Shown here in pieces: positions 1 to 7,542 of a stretch of 41,893 nucleotides of DNA. The stretch's first letter is position 1. Every line of letters starts with the position of its first letter. The notes beneath the pieces were generated by a model. That model did not search any database, was not told where the DNA came from, and was given only the letters and a program-made list of their open reading frames with translations. Both the position numbers and the translations under genes were made by a program. This DNA is from Marinibacterium sp. (GTDB taxonomy: Bacteria > Pseudomonadota > Alphaproteobacteria > Rhodobacterales > Rhodobacteraceae), in NCBI GenBank assembly GCA_017643305.1, contig JAEPNQ010000027.1, positions 1 to 41,893 on the forward strand, in the 5' to 3' direction.

Positions 1-1
1 C

Positions 2-448
2 GTCACGACATGGGACCTTGTCGGCGCAGGGCCAGATACCTGGTCGTTTGTCGAACCCCTGCTGCCGCAAATTGATTATTTTATCCCCTCGATCGAAGAG
101 GCCGAAATCCTGAGCGGGCTGAGGGGCGTGGAAGAAAATATCCTGTTCTTCCAGTCGCGCGGTGTGACATGCCCGGTTCTGACCATGGGAGGCGACGGAT
201 CAATCATCGCAATGGGCAATGAACGTATCCACGTACCAGTCTACGACATTGACGTGGTTGACACGACTGGCTGCGGGGACGCTTACACCGCCGGGTTCAT
301 TGCCGGGCTCGCCGATGACAGGTCGCTGGCGGAATGCGCGCATCTGGGCACGGCCGCGGCCTCGCTGGTCGCCAGCGGGCTGGGTTCTGACGCCGGGATC
401 GTGGACCGCACCCAGACCGAAGCCGCCATGGCCGCATGGCGCGCGTGA
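2..448 (+). CDS. PfkB-family carbohydrate kinase, C-terminal part (5' end outside window)
   Basis: The frame is open from base 2, so the gene enters the window from the left and only its last 148 codons are seen. The family transfers the ATP gamma-phosphate to a sugar or nucleoside hydroxyl in the cytosol. The diagnostic PfkB signature 2 is present as DTTGCGDAYTAGF (around 260-298), with the final Asp of GCGD as the expected catalytic base; GCGD replaces the more usual GAGD. An internal Met at 128 would give a shorter ORF, but the sequence before it (…PSIEEAEILSG…) is typical kinase and belongs to the gene. The stop overlaps the start of the next, broken gene by 13 bases, which suggests translational coupling in a former sugar-catabolism operon. 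The substrate cannot be told from this part. Confidence 0.9.
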   Translation, partial: VTTWDLVGAGPDTWSFVEPLLPQIDYFIPSIEEAEILSGLRGVEENILFFQSRGVTCPVLTMGGDGSIIAMGNERIHVPVYDIDVVDTTGCGDAYTAGFIAGLADDRSLAECAHLGTAAASLVASGLGSDAGIVDRTQTEAAMAAWRA

Positions 449-867
449 CAGCGCTCGTCACTGGCACCTGTGACACAAAATGCCAAGAGCTGCGCTATAT
501 CGCAGATCTGCTCGCGGCTGTCGGGATCGAAGCCACCATCGCTGATCCGTCGATCGGGTCCGGCTCGACATCTTTTCCCGAATACTCTGGAGGTCCGGAG
601 TTGGAACCCCCGGCGGATGGCACGGCGCAGGCCGCCCGAAACCAGATCCCCGCCACCGAGATTGCCGCGTATCATCCCGATGGGTTCGACGCTGTGTTGA
701 ACCAAACCGATCGTGGTATCACCATTGCCGCCATGTCCTTGGTATTCGAACGGTTAACTCGGAAAGTCGGTTGGATAACTAGCATGATCGGCCTCGGAGG
801 CTCCGGCGACACGGATGCCAAGCTGTTGGCAATTCTGGGGCCATGCATGGGGCACGAAGGCTATTGA
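436..867 (+). pseudogene. Truncated Tm-1-like ATP-binding (UPF0261) gene
   Basis: The first ~115 codons match the N-terminal half of the Tm-1-like/UPF0261 family: TALVTGTCDTK near the start, YIADLLAAVGIE after it, and MIGLGGSGDT near residue 117. Family members are about 400 residues long; this ORF stops after 143. Just after the GGSG motif the expected continuation (a conserved block leading to a VSTVASG-type motif) is missing and an unrelated tail follows to the stop, so I read it as a deletion-truncated pseudogene. The family's role is poorly defined; it is often found beside PfkB kinases and TIM-barrel PEP-hydrolase-like proteins, which fits the upstream neighbour. The start ATG lies inside the PfkB gene (13-base overlap). 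A short expressed fragment cannot be excluded. Confidence 0.75.
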
Positions 868-962
868 CTGGTGGATGTCGCCGGTGAAGCTCCATGGAAG
901 GACCTACGTCCATGACTTATGCCGATCAATAAGATACGGCCACGACAAAGAAGGTACAAACC

Positions 963-1556
963 ATGTCAGTTATTGATTTCTGGTACTCCATCGGAAGTAC
1001 TTACAGCTATCTCACCGTCCTGCGTCTTCCGACCGTTGCCGAGGCAGAAGGTGTTACGTTCCGCTGGCGTCCCTTTGATGTCCGCTACGTGATGGTCGCG
1101 CAGAAAAACATCCCGTTCAAAGATAAACCCATCAAGACCGCATACATGTGGCGGGATATAGAGCGGCGGGCAGAGGCGTATGGCCTGACCCCAAAAATCC
1201 CCGCGCCCTATCCCCTCCCGGGTCTGGTGCTGGCCAACCAGGTGGCCATGGTGGGTTGTGAAGAAGGCTGGGTGCGGGACTATACCCAGGCCACCTACCG
1301 TCGCTGGTTCGAAGGCGGGGCGCCTGCAGGCGAAGACCCGAACTTGTCCGCCAGCCTGACAGAGATCGGGCAGGATCCGGATCGCGTACTGGAACGCGCT
1401 AAGTCCCAACAAATCATCGACAGGCTCGCGGCTGAAACGGCGGTAGCGATGGACCTGGGCGTCTTCGGGTCACCAACCTTCGTAGTCGCGAGCGAACTTT
1501 TCTGGGGCGACGACCGGGTCGATGATGCTGTTGCCTGGTCCAGACTGACAGCCTGA
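963..1556 (+). CDS. 2-hydroxychromene-2-carboxylate isomerase / DsbA-fold oxidoreductase
   Basis: A complete 197-residue protein of the HCCA isomerase family (thioredoxin-like kappa-GST fold). In characterised members the enzyme uses glutathione to isomerise a chromene carboxylate in aromatic-ring degradation; many relatives have unknown substrates. Seen here: an N-terminal strand and active-site loop SIGSTYSYL (residues 9-17, with Ser12 at the usual catalytic Ser position), the cis-Pro loop GSPTF at 169-173, and the C-terminal FWGDDR motif at 180-185. Length is normal. The start is supported by an AAGAAGG Shine-Dalgarno at 948-954, eight bases upstream. It stands between two gene remnants and has no aromatic-degradation neighbours, so its substrate is not implied by context. 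Confidence 0.88.
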   Translation: MSVIDFWYSIGSTYSYLTVLRLPTVAEAEGVTFRWRPFDVRYVMVAQKNIPFKDKPIKTAYMWRDIERRAEAYGLTPKIPAPYPLPGLVLANQVAMVGCEEGWVRDYTQATYRRWFEGGAPAGEDPNLSASLTEIGQDPDRVLERAKSQQIIDRLAAETAVAMDLGVFGSPTFVVASELFWGDDRVDDAVAWSRLTA

Positions 1557-1653
1557 CAAACACTCAACGAACAGACCGTCCCAGCACGAGGCATCCCATA
1601 AGGTGTGTTGCCGTTATCTGGTTGTCCGCAACCTGCGGAAGGCTCCGACGCAA

Positions 1654-2003
1654 ATGCGCATCGTTCTCAGCATCTTTGCCCTGCCGATCTACCTGTTTTT
1701 TGCGGTCTAATTGCTGCCGTGGAAGACATTGGTATTTTTCGGTGACCTCACTATCGCACTGAAAGTCATCGGTGCGCTTACCGATATAGCGCCGTCCGAT
1801 CGGTTTTTCATGCTGGATGCATCCATTGAGATCACTTCGAATGTTGCCAGGATGGCGACGGAGGTTACAGCCGAAGCCAATGCGCGATTGAAAAGGGCGA
1901 TCTGCTGTTCTGCATCGACCCGATGCCATTTGTTGCCGAAGTCGCCCGACTAAAGGCTGCGTTTGTGGATGCTGAACTACCTATGACGCCGGTCGACCGT
2001 TAG
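1654..2003 (+). pseudogene. Remnant of an HlyD-family secretion (membrane fusion) protein gene
   Basis: From ATG 1654 the frame gives a membrane anchor (MRIVLSIFALPIYLFFAV), an in-frame TAA at 1708-1710, then continues in the same frame as LLPWKTLVFF and MLDASIEITSNVA. A shift of frame around 1885-1895 is needed to continue with EKGDLLFCIDP, PFVAEVARLKAA and FVDAEL before a TAG at 2001-2003. Together these are the N-terminal anchor and the lipoyl/barrel-sandwich start of an HlyD/EmrA-type adaptor (the GDLLFxIDPxPF motif is diagnostic). Only about 117 of the ~300-350 codons remain; the rest is missing before lysC. One nonsense and at least one frameshift mutation make it a clear pseudogene. 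Confidence 0.8.
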
Positions 2004-2040
2004 GTACATGATGAGCGTGTATGAACCCGCGGCAGGGTGC

Positions 2041-3279
2041 TCAGCTTGCCTTGTCCAGCTCGAACGCGTCGTGCAGGGCTTGCACGGCCAGTTCCATATA
2101 CTTGCGGTCAATCAGCACGGATATTTTAATTTCCGAGGTCGTGATGACCTTGATGTTGATGCCTTCATCCGAGAGCACCTTGAACATCCGTGCCGCGACA
2201 CCCGATTGGCTCCGCATGCCGATACCCACGACCGATATCTTGGCCACTGCTTCGTCCGCAATGACCTCGGCAAAGTTCAACACGCCATCATCCTTGATCG
2301 CGGCCAGTGCCTGTTCAGCGCGGGCAACTTCACTGGTCGGGCAGGAGAAGGTCATATCAGTGCGGCCTTCTTCGGCTATATTCTGCACGATCATATCCAC
2401 GTTTACGCCCGCGTCGGAGAGTGCTGAAAAAATGATTGCAGCGATCCCGGGGCGGTCGGCGACCGAGATAAGGGTGAGTTTGGCTTCGTCACGGGAATAG
2501 GCCACACCTGCCACAACGTTGGATTCCATGATATCCTCCTCAGCACAGACCAGTGTACCAGCATCGTCCGATTGTTCCTCAAAGCTCGACAGCACACGCA
2601 GGCGCACGCCGAACCGCATGGCCAGTTCCACCGACCGCGTCTGCAACACCTTGGCCCCGAGCGAGGCGAGTTCCAGCATTTCTTCGAAAGCGATCTTGTC
2701 CAGCTTCCGGGCCTTGGAACAGATGCGCGGGTCGGTTGTATAGACCCCGTCTACATCCGTGTAGATATCGCAGCGTTCCGCCTCAAAAGCCGCCGCAAAG
2801 GCCACGGCGGTCGTGTCGGACCCGCCACGCCCCAGCGTGGTGATTCTGCCGTCGGGTCCGATGCCCTGAAAGCCTGCAACCACGGCCACACGCATACCTT
2901 CGCCAAACTTGGCCAGGATGTTGTCAGTCGGGATTTCTTCGATCCGGGCGGCAGCGTGGCTATCATTTGTTTTTAGCGGCACCTGCCAGCCCTGCCAGCT
3001 GCGCGCAGGCACATCCATTTCCTGCAAGGTCAGAGCCATCAGACCAGCAGTCACATTTTCGCCCGAGGACACCACCGCATCATATTCACGTGCGTCGAAT
3101 AACGGGGAGGTTTCGTTGACCCAGCCCACCAGTTCATTGGTCTTGCCCGACATGGCCGACACGATGACGATCACGTCATACCCTTTGGCCACCTCGACTC
3201 CGACCCGTTTGGCAGCCCGCCGAATCCGGTCCAGGTTCGCCACGGACGTGCCACCGAATTTCATGACCAGGATGGGCAT
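2041..3279 (-). CDS. lysC: Aspartate kinase
   Basis: Complete, 412 residues. It phosphorylates L-aspartate with ATP, the first committed step towards lysine, threonine, methionine and diaminopimelate. The amino-acid-kinase domain starts with KFGGTSV (residues 7-13), the ATP/aspartate-binding signature, and contains GRGGSDTTA and YTDVDGVYTTDPR. The C-terminal ~150 residues form two ACT domains typical of feedback-controlled monofunctional aspartokinases. The start is preceded by a GGAG on the minus strand about nine bases away. It is divergently placed from the small exported-protein gene at 3437; threonine synthase of the same pathway lies at 15759. No operon partner is next to it. Confidence 0.97.
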   Translation of the reverse strand: MPILVMKFGGTSVANLDRIRRAAKRVGVEVAKGYDVIVIVSAMSGKTNELVGWVNETSPLFDAREYDAVVSSGENVTAGLMALTLQEMDVPARSWQGWQVPLKTNDSHAAARIEEIPTDNILAKFGEGMRVAVVAGFQGIGPDGRITTLGRGGSDTTAVAFAAAFEAERCDIYTDVDGVYTTDPRICSKARKLDKIAFEEMLELASLGAKVLQTRSVELAMRFGVRLRVLSSFEEQSDDAGTLVCAEEDIMESNVVAGVAYSRDEAKLTLISVADRPGIAAIIFSALSDAGVNVDMIVQNIAEEGRTDMTFSCPTSEVARAEQALAAIKDDGVLNFAEVIADEAVAKISVVGIGMRSQSGVAARMFKVLSDEGINIKVITTSEIKISVLIDRKYMELAVQALHDAFELDKAS

Positions 3280-3436
3280 TTGTTTGGTTCTCCGCTGACC
3301 GGGTGAAAAACTCCGTGCGTCATATGCTTTGGCCGGGACAAGGGCAAGTGGGATGACTTGCCGTCAGACTTCGGGTTTACACCGCACCGCGCGCCTGCCA
3401 ATTTTGCCACAGTTTCTGACTTGGAAAGGCTCGACC

Positions 3437-3790
3437 ATGCGTATTGCGGCAACAGTATTGTTCACGATCCTGGCACCGCCCCTGTTGGCACAGCAGGCAA
3501 GTGTTGCGGGGACGGATGGCACGAATGTACTGGGTTCAATCCCCTGCGCGCCTTTGGCTAGTGCAGCGCTGTCAAATTGCCCGGCTGAACTGCTGCGCAA
3601 GGAAAATGACGGCGCAACCCTGCGCGTCCTGATGCCCGGCGGAAAAACACGGTCGCTATATTTCGAAGGCGGCGAACTGACCTCGGCCGATACGACAGAC
3701 CGGATCCGTGGCAGTAAACAGGGCGGCACCTATTTTGTGTTCGTCGGCGAAAGCGAACGGTTCGAGATCCCGGCGCAGGCGCTTCAGTAA
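3437..3790 (+). CDS. Small exported protein of unknown function
   Basis: I do not recognise a family. The 117-residue product begins MRIAATVLFTILAPPLLAQQ, a clear Sec signal peptide probably cut after LLAQ or near LAQQA, giving a periplasmic or secreted protein of about 100 residues. It has two cysteines (in SIPCAP and SNCPAE) that could form a disulfide, followed by a small beta-rich-looking part. I chose ATG 3437 because GGAAAGG at 3424-3430 sits seven bases upstream and the signal peptide starts there; the upstream in-frame extension to 3329 has neither. Its last seven bases overlap the 3' end of the convergent SDR gene. Confidence 0.75.
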   Translation: MRIAATVLFTILAPPLLAQQASVAGTDGTNVLGSIPCAPLASAALSNCPAELLRKENDGATLRVLMPGGKTRSLYFEGGELTSADTTDRIRGSKQGGTYFVFVGESERFEIPAQALQ

Positions 3791-4428
3791 GGGTGAGTGC
3801 GCCCATCCCAAGTTTCAAAACACCCGGTCGAGTTCATCGACAAGGCAGCGAACCTTTGGATCAGCCCCTGAGCGGCTTCTGATGGGGTAATGTCCGCCGA
3901 TGTGCCACCCATGTCGGTCTGCACCCAGCCTGGATGATAGATGCCCACCGCGATGCCTTCACCGCGCAGATCTGCCGCAAGGTTCCGACCTACATTCAGA
4001 ACGGCCGCCTTGGAGGCGCGATAGATATAGCTGCCACCCGGCGCCCGTTCGTGGGATGCCATCTGGGATGAGATGATGGCGATCTTTGCCCCCGGTGCGG
4101 CGCGCAGGTTGGGCAGCAGGCCTTGGACCGTCAGGAACACCCCGGTGACATTAGCGGCGAAGGTTTGGGCCCACATGTCGGCTGGATAGCCGGTGTCGAG
4201 CGGCTGGCCCTTATCCAGATAAACCCCGGCATTGCAGATCAGCAGGTCGATTGGCGTACCGCGCAACTTTTCTGTAATTGCAGCCTGGTCTTCGGGACTG
4301 GTCACATCCAGTTGAATGTCCTGGCTGCCATCGCGCGCGGTGCCGATCACCGATTGCCCATCAGAGGCCATAAGCTGGGAAATTTCCGCACCGATGCCCC
4401 GGTTGGCACCCGTGATCAAGACAGTCAT
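3784..4428 (-). CDS. SDR-family NAD(P)-dependent oxidoreductase
   Basis: A 214-residue classical short-chain dehydrogenase/reductase, cytosolic. The Rossmann nucleotide-binding motif TGANRGIG is at residues 6-13, NAG at 66-68, the catalytic Ser in IISSQM at ~120 and the YxxxK pair at Tyr136/Lys140 (YRASK); HPGWVQTDMGG after it is typical of C-factor/CsgA-like SDRs. The substrate is not predictable. The start at 4428 places the Rossmann motif at the N-terminus; a longer frame to 4485 would run into the upstream gene. Only four bases separate it from the stop of the DUF1178 gene, so the two are very likely cotranscribed and translationally coupled. Confidence 0.9.
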   Translation of the reverse strand: MTVLITGANRGIGAEISQLMASDGQSVIGTARDGSQDIQLDVTSPEDQAAITEKLRGTPIDLLICNAGVYLDKGQPLDTGYPADMWAQTFAANVTGVFLTVQGLLPNLRAAPGAKIAIISSQMASHERAPGGSYIYRASKAAVLNVGRNLAADLRGEGIAVGIYHPGWVQTDMGGTSADITPSEAAQGLIQRFAALSMNSTGCFETWDGRTHPY

Positions 4429-4432
4429 GGGG

Positions 4433-4885
4433 TCAATTCGTCTTTCGCTGGGGACGGAACGGCAAAGGGGCGACAGGCACACCATCGTCTATCAGAGACT
4501 TCGCCTCGTCCAGCCGCGCTTCGCCATATATCGATCGTTTTGGGGAATCGCCATTGTGCATCGCGCGCGCTTCTTCCGCGAATTTCATACCGACATAGTC
4601 GGAGTCTTTTTCGACCTGCTTGCGCATTTCAGCCAACGCTTCTTCAGCTGAGTTAGACGGAGCGCTCAGCGGACCGGGCTTCGGCGATGTGTCGGGCTCG
4701 GTGGTCTTGGCCGCGGACCGTGCAGGACGAACACGTGGAGCCATGATGGCTTTAGACACATCAGAGGACCCGCAAACGGGGCATTCAACCATTCCAGATG
4801 CGGACAATTTTTCGAACGCATCTGCAGATTGGAACCAACTGTCAAACGTATGCCCGGCAGAGCATTTCAATGAATACTGAATCAT
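4433..4885 (-). CDS. DUF1178 family protein
   Basis: A 150-residue protein of the DUF1178 family, of unknown function and common in Alphaproteobacteria. The N-terminus MIQYSLKC...H with Cys8 and His12, then CPVC at 35-38, looks like a small zinc ribbon. A Pro/Ser/Ala-rich linker follows (about 55-80), then the conserved region containing DSDYVGMKFAEEAR and the C-terminal motif IYGEA with GVPVAPLPF. It is directly upstream of the SDR with a four-base gap. The combination suggests one transcription unit starting in the 4886-4947 gap. Function is unassigned; the zinc ribbon is inferred from cysteine spacing only. Confidence 0.88.
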   Translation of the reverse strand: MIQYSLKCSAGHTFDSWFQSADAFEKLSASGMVECPVCGSSDVSKAIMAPRVRPARSAAKTTEPDTSPKPGPLSAPSNSAEEALAEMRKQVEKDSDYVGMKFAEEARAMHNGDSPKRSIYGEARLDEAKSLIDDGVPVAPLPFRPQRKTN

Positions 4886-4947
4886 AAACGTCTCAGATTA
4901 AGGTACAAGTTACTAAATATCCAACCGCTGAGGTGTTTCAAGACTGT

Positions 4948-5448
4948 TTACAGAAGAGTCGCCGGATCGAGACCGCGCAGCAGTTTGGCCAGTTCCGGGT
5001 CCGAAACCCGCGCTGCGGCTTTTTTCGGACGGAACCATTTGCGGCGCCGTTCCGCGCTTTCGCGATAGTCCTGCGCCAGCGACTTAACCTTCAGGGGAAA
5101 GAGCAGCACCTGGCAAGGGAAGTCTTGGTCACCCGCAACGATCTTGGTGTAGCCGAATGCGCCGATACATTTGTCCTTGACCGTTCCCTTCACGCCCGCC
5201 TCTTCCCAGGCTTCTTCAGCGACTGCGTCCTGCGGGCTTTTATCGTCAATCGGCCATCCCTTGGGCACGATCCACCGGCCGGTGCCACGCGATGTAATCA
5301 ACAAATATTCCGGGCGTCCCTTGGTAAACCGGTAGCACAGCGCACCAATCTGGATGCGCGCCACACCTTTAGTGGAAACAAGGGAAGAGATTTTTCTGAG
5401 ATCAGAGCCTGACAAGATGTACCTGTTTTGATCCCAGTTAAACCACAT
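4948..5448 (-). CDS. Nudix hydrolase
   Basis: A 166-residue Nudix protein, cytosolic, expected to hydrolyse a nucleoside diphosphate linked to another moiety, or diphosphoinositol-like substrates. The Nudix box runs from Gly64 to Val86. The key metal-binding glutamates of the REUxEExGU core are present (Glu79, Glu82, Glu83) with Gly85, but two consensus positions differ: the Glu expected at residue 70 is Lys and the Arg expected at 78 is Glu. The preceding WIVPKGWP is characteristic of the diadenosine/diphosphoinositol polyphosphate phosphohydrolase-like alphaproteobacterial subgroup. The start at 5448 is not backed by a strong ribosome site, and a start a few codons further in is possible. 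The AT-rich 5449-5530 stretch is its probable promoter region. Confidence 0.85.
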   Translation of the reverse strand: MWFNWDQNRYILSGSDLRKISSLVSTKGVARIQIGALCYRFTKGRPEYLLITSRGTGRWIVPKGWPIDDKSPQDAVAEEAWEEAGVKGTVKDKCIGAFGYTKIVAGDQDFPCQVLLFPLKVKSLAQDYRESAERRRKWFRPKKAAARVSDPELAKLLRGLDPATLL

Positions 5449-5530
5449 TTACACATATTTGACCACATAATTCTTGCCACATATCCAGATCTCGCGGTGA
5501 CCGTTTGACAGAGCGCAAAATTCTGATGTC

Positions 5531-6295
5531 TCAAGAACGCCGGGCAGGTTGCTGCATGCGTTTGCGGAATTGTTCCAGCACCTGAGCGGGCGGTATATCG
5601 GCATTGATGGCCAATCGGCGCAGGCCAAAATGCACGTGCGCGACCTCCTGATAATACCGCGTATAGACCATGTTGGTCGTGGCGCCCGCCACTGCCCCCA
5701 GAACCGGAACCGATTGCGCGGCCAGCTTCTGGCCCAGAGCAGTGGCCAACCTTGGGGCCACGGCGGCAATCAGCTTATGCATGGCCGGACCCGTAAGCGT
5801 CATACGTGTCGCAAAAAACGCGAAATCGGCGCCATCATCCTTTTCCAACGGCCCGGCAGAGTTAAAGACGCGAACACAGTCGAACTCCACGCTGCGCGCT
5901 GAGGGGTCAAATCCATTTTCATGCGCGGCCCCCTGAATAGACCGCATCAGAAGTGTAGTTGTGGCGGGCAGTTCGACCAACGCACCTGGCAGCCCGGCAA
6001 ACCCGCCAGCAGCCCCCATCGCAGTTGCGACAGCGGTGTTGACCCACGCTTTTTGATCGGGCACGGCCCCGCGGGAGCTTGCAGCGGCTTTCATAGCCGC
6101 GTGCAGTGCCTTTTCCGTGGCACCGACAAGGTTTTCGCTCACCGAATCCGGCAGTTTTTCAAGCAGGTTTTCCGCCTGACCGCCAACCATGTTCAGTACC
6201 TGAATGCCCAATCCGCCCGCCTTGCGGTACCGCGCGGCCAGACGATCCAGCTCTGCGTCAGCATCTACCGGACCGACAATCGTGACGTCATCCAT
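5531..6295 (-). CDS. EcsC family protein
   Basis: A 254-residue EcsC-domain protein. The family is named after Bacillus EcsC, which accompanies an ABC transporter, but its biochemical role is unknown. Seen here: a charged N-terminus, then long hydrophobic/amphipathic helices including GGFAGLPGALVELPATTTLLMRS (broken over two segments), followed by the family block AAHENGFDP and a second hydrophobic stretch VPVLGAVAGATTNM. I chose ATG 6295 because AGGAGGG lies on the minus strand seven bases upstream; the open frame extends to 6496, but that overlaps the upstream GNAT gene. The 46-base gap to the GNAT gene suggests a two-gene unit. Confidence 0.85.
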   Translation of the reverse strand: MDDVTIVGPVDADAELDRLAARYRKAGGLGIQVLNMVGGQAENLLEKLPDSVSENLVGATEKALHAAMKAAASSRGAVPDQKAWVNTAVATAMGAAGGFAGLPGALVELPATTTLLMRSIQGAAHENGFDPSARSVEFDCVRVFNSAGPLEKDDGADFAFFATRMTLTGPAMHKLIAAVAPRLATALGQKLAAQSVPVLGAVAGATTNMVYTRYYQEVAHVHFGLRRLAINADIPPAQVLEQFRKRMQQPARRS

Positions 6296-6341
6296 ACTGC
6301 ACCCTCCTACCCTTGGAACATTGGGGTGCGGGACTGGAAAT

Positions 6342-6851
6342 TCAATCCTCTCCCGTACAGCGCGTGACCTTTCCAGACACATCGCGCCAGGCATCGGGCA
6401 CAAGATCAAGGCCCAGAATTCGTTCAGGGTTGGTGGGCGGCGGCATGTCCACCCCCGAGAGCCGGGCAAAGCCGAAACGGCTGTAATAGGGGGCATCGCC
6501 CACCAGCATGACGCGCGCCCAGCCAGACGCCCGGGCAGCGTCGAGCGATTCCCGGATCAGCGCGCCGCCCAGTCCTTCGCCCTGCCGGGTCGGGTGCACG
6601 GCAACCGGGCCCAGCAGCAGCGCGGTCTGATCGCCAACATGCACCGGCCAAAACCGGATGGCCCCGGCCAGAATCCCATCTGCATCGCGGGCCACAACCG
6701 ATAGGTCTGGCACCGGCGCAACATCGTCGCGCAACCGGTAGCTGGACAGCGCTTCGCGACCCGGTGCAAAACACAGGTCATACAGCGCCTCGACCTCCCA
6801 CCAGTCGTCCGGCGTTTCTGGTTTCAGCTCGATCACAGGGTTGTGCCTCAA
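6342..6851 (-). CDS. GNAT family N-acetyltransferase
   Basis: A 169-residue GCN5-related acetyltransferase of the YhbS-like type. The acetyl-CoA pyrophosphate-binding motif RQGEGLG lies at residues 89-95, preceded by the beta4 strand LLLGPVAVHP, and followed by VMLVGDAPYYSRFGFA, the usual beta5-alpha4 signature with the conserved Tyr. The acceptor (protein, amino acid or small metabolite) cannot be told. It is divergent from the flavin reductase gene at 6914 and sits 46 bases upstream of the EcsC gene, with which it is probably cotranscribed. Confidence 0.9.
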   Translation of the reverse strand: MRHNPVIELKPETPDDWWEVEALYDLCFAPGREALSSYRLRDDVAPVPDLSVVARDADGILAGAIRFWPVHVGDQTALLLGPVAVHPTRQGEGLGGALIRESLDAARASGWARVMLVGDAPYYSRFGFARLSGVDMPPPTNPERILGLDLVPDAWRDVSGKVTRCTGED

Positions 6852-6913
6852 TTCGCGGTAGCAATCGCCCTAACACGGCGCTACCCCTTGGGCAAACCTA
6901 CGGAGGTATCGAA

Positions 6914-7519
6914 ATGTTCTATCGTCCCGAGCAGGGCCACAGCCTGCCGCATAACCCTTTTAAAGCGATTGTGTCCCCCCGTCCCATCGGCTGGATTTCG
7001 ACACGCGGCATGGACGGGTCCAACAATCTGGCACCCTATTCGTTCTTCAACGGCGTCGCAGATGCCCCGCCGCAGGTGATGTATTCCACCACCGGCGTGA
7101 AGCCTGAACAGGGCACCGTGAAAGACACGCTGACCAATATCCGCGAAACTGGGGTATTCTGCGTAAATATTGTTGAGTTTGCGATGGTCGCGCAGATGAA
7201 CGTGACCACCACACATTACGACGCGGGCGAAGATGAATTCGCGCTTGCGGGTTTGGAAGCGGCTGAATGCGAGGCCATAAACTGCGCCTGGATTGCTCAG
7301 GCGCCCGCTGCAATGGAATGCAAGCTGACCCAGATTGTGGAGCTTGAAGGCAAGACCAACACGGCCGTGTTTGGCGAAGTGGTGGGCGTGCACATGCGCG
7401 ACAACTGCCTGGTCAACGGTCGGTTCGACGTGACGACTTATCAGCCACTGGCGCGGTTAGGGTATCGCGATTACACCAAGGTCACCGAAGTGTTCGAGCT
7501 GGCGCGCCCGGACGACTGA
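6914..7519 (+). CDS. Flavin reductase family protein (FMN-binding split barrel)
   Basis: A 201-residue protein of the flavin reductase/DIM6-NTAB family. The motif PRPIGWIST at 22-30 and the following LAPYSFFNGV, GVFCVNIVEF and a C-terminal HMRDNCL with FDVTTYQPLARLG are typical of this FMN-binding split-barrel group. Members either reduce free flavin with NAD(P)H for a partner monooxygenase or act as stand-alone flavoproteins; no monooxygenase gene is nearby, so the partner is unknown. Start 6914 is chosen because GGAGG at 6902-6906 sits eight bases upstream; the in-frame extension to 6764 would overlap the divergent GNAT gene. Confidence 0.9.
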   Translation: MFYRPEQGHSLPHNPFKAIVSPRPIGWISTRGMDGSNNLAPYSFFNGVADAPPQVMYSTTGVKPEQGTVKDTLTNIRETGVFCVNIVEFAMVAQMNVTTTHYDAGEDEFALAGLEAAECEAINCAWIAQAPAAMECKLTQIVELEGKTNTAVFGEVVGVHMRDNCLVNGRFDVTTYQPLARLGYRDYTKVTEVFELARPDD

Positions 7520-7542
7520 ATGAGGCGCGCCATTGGGCCGGG

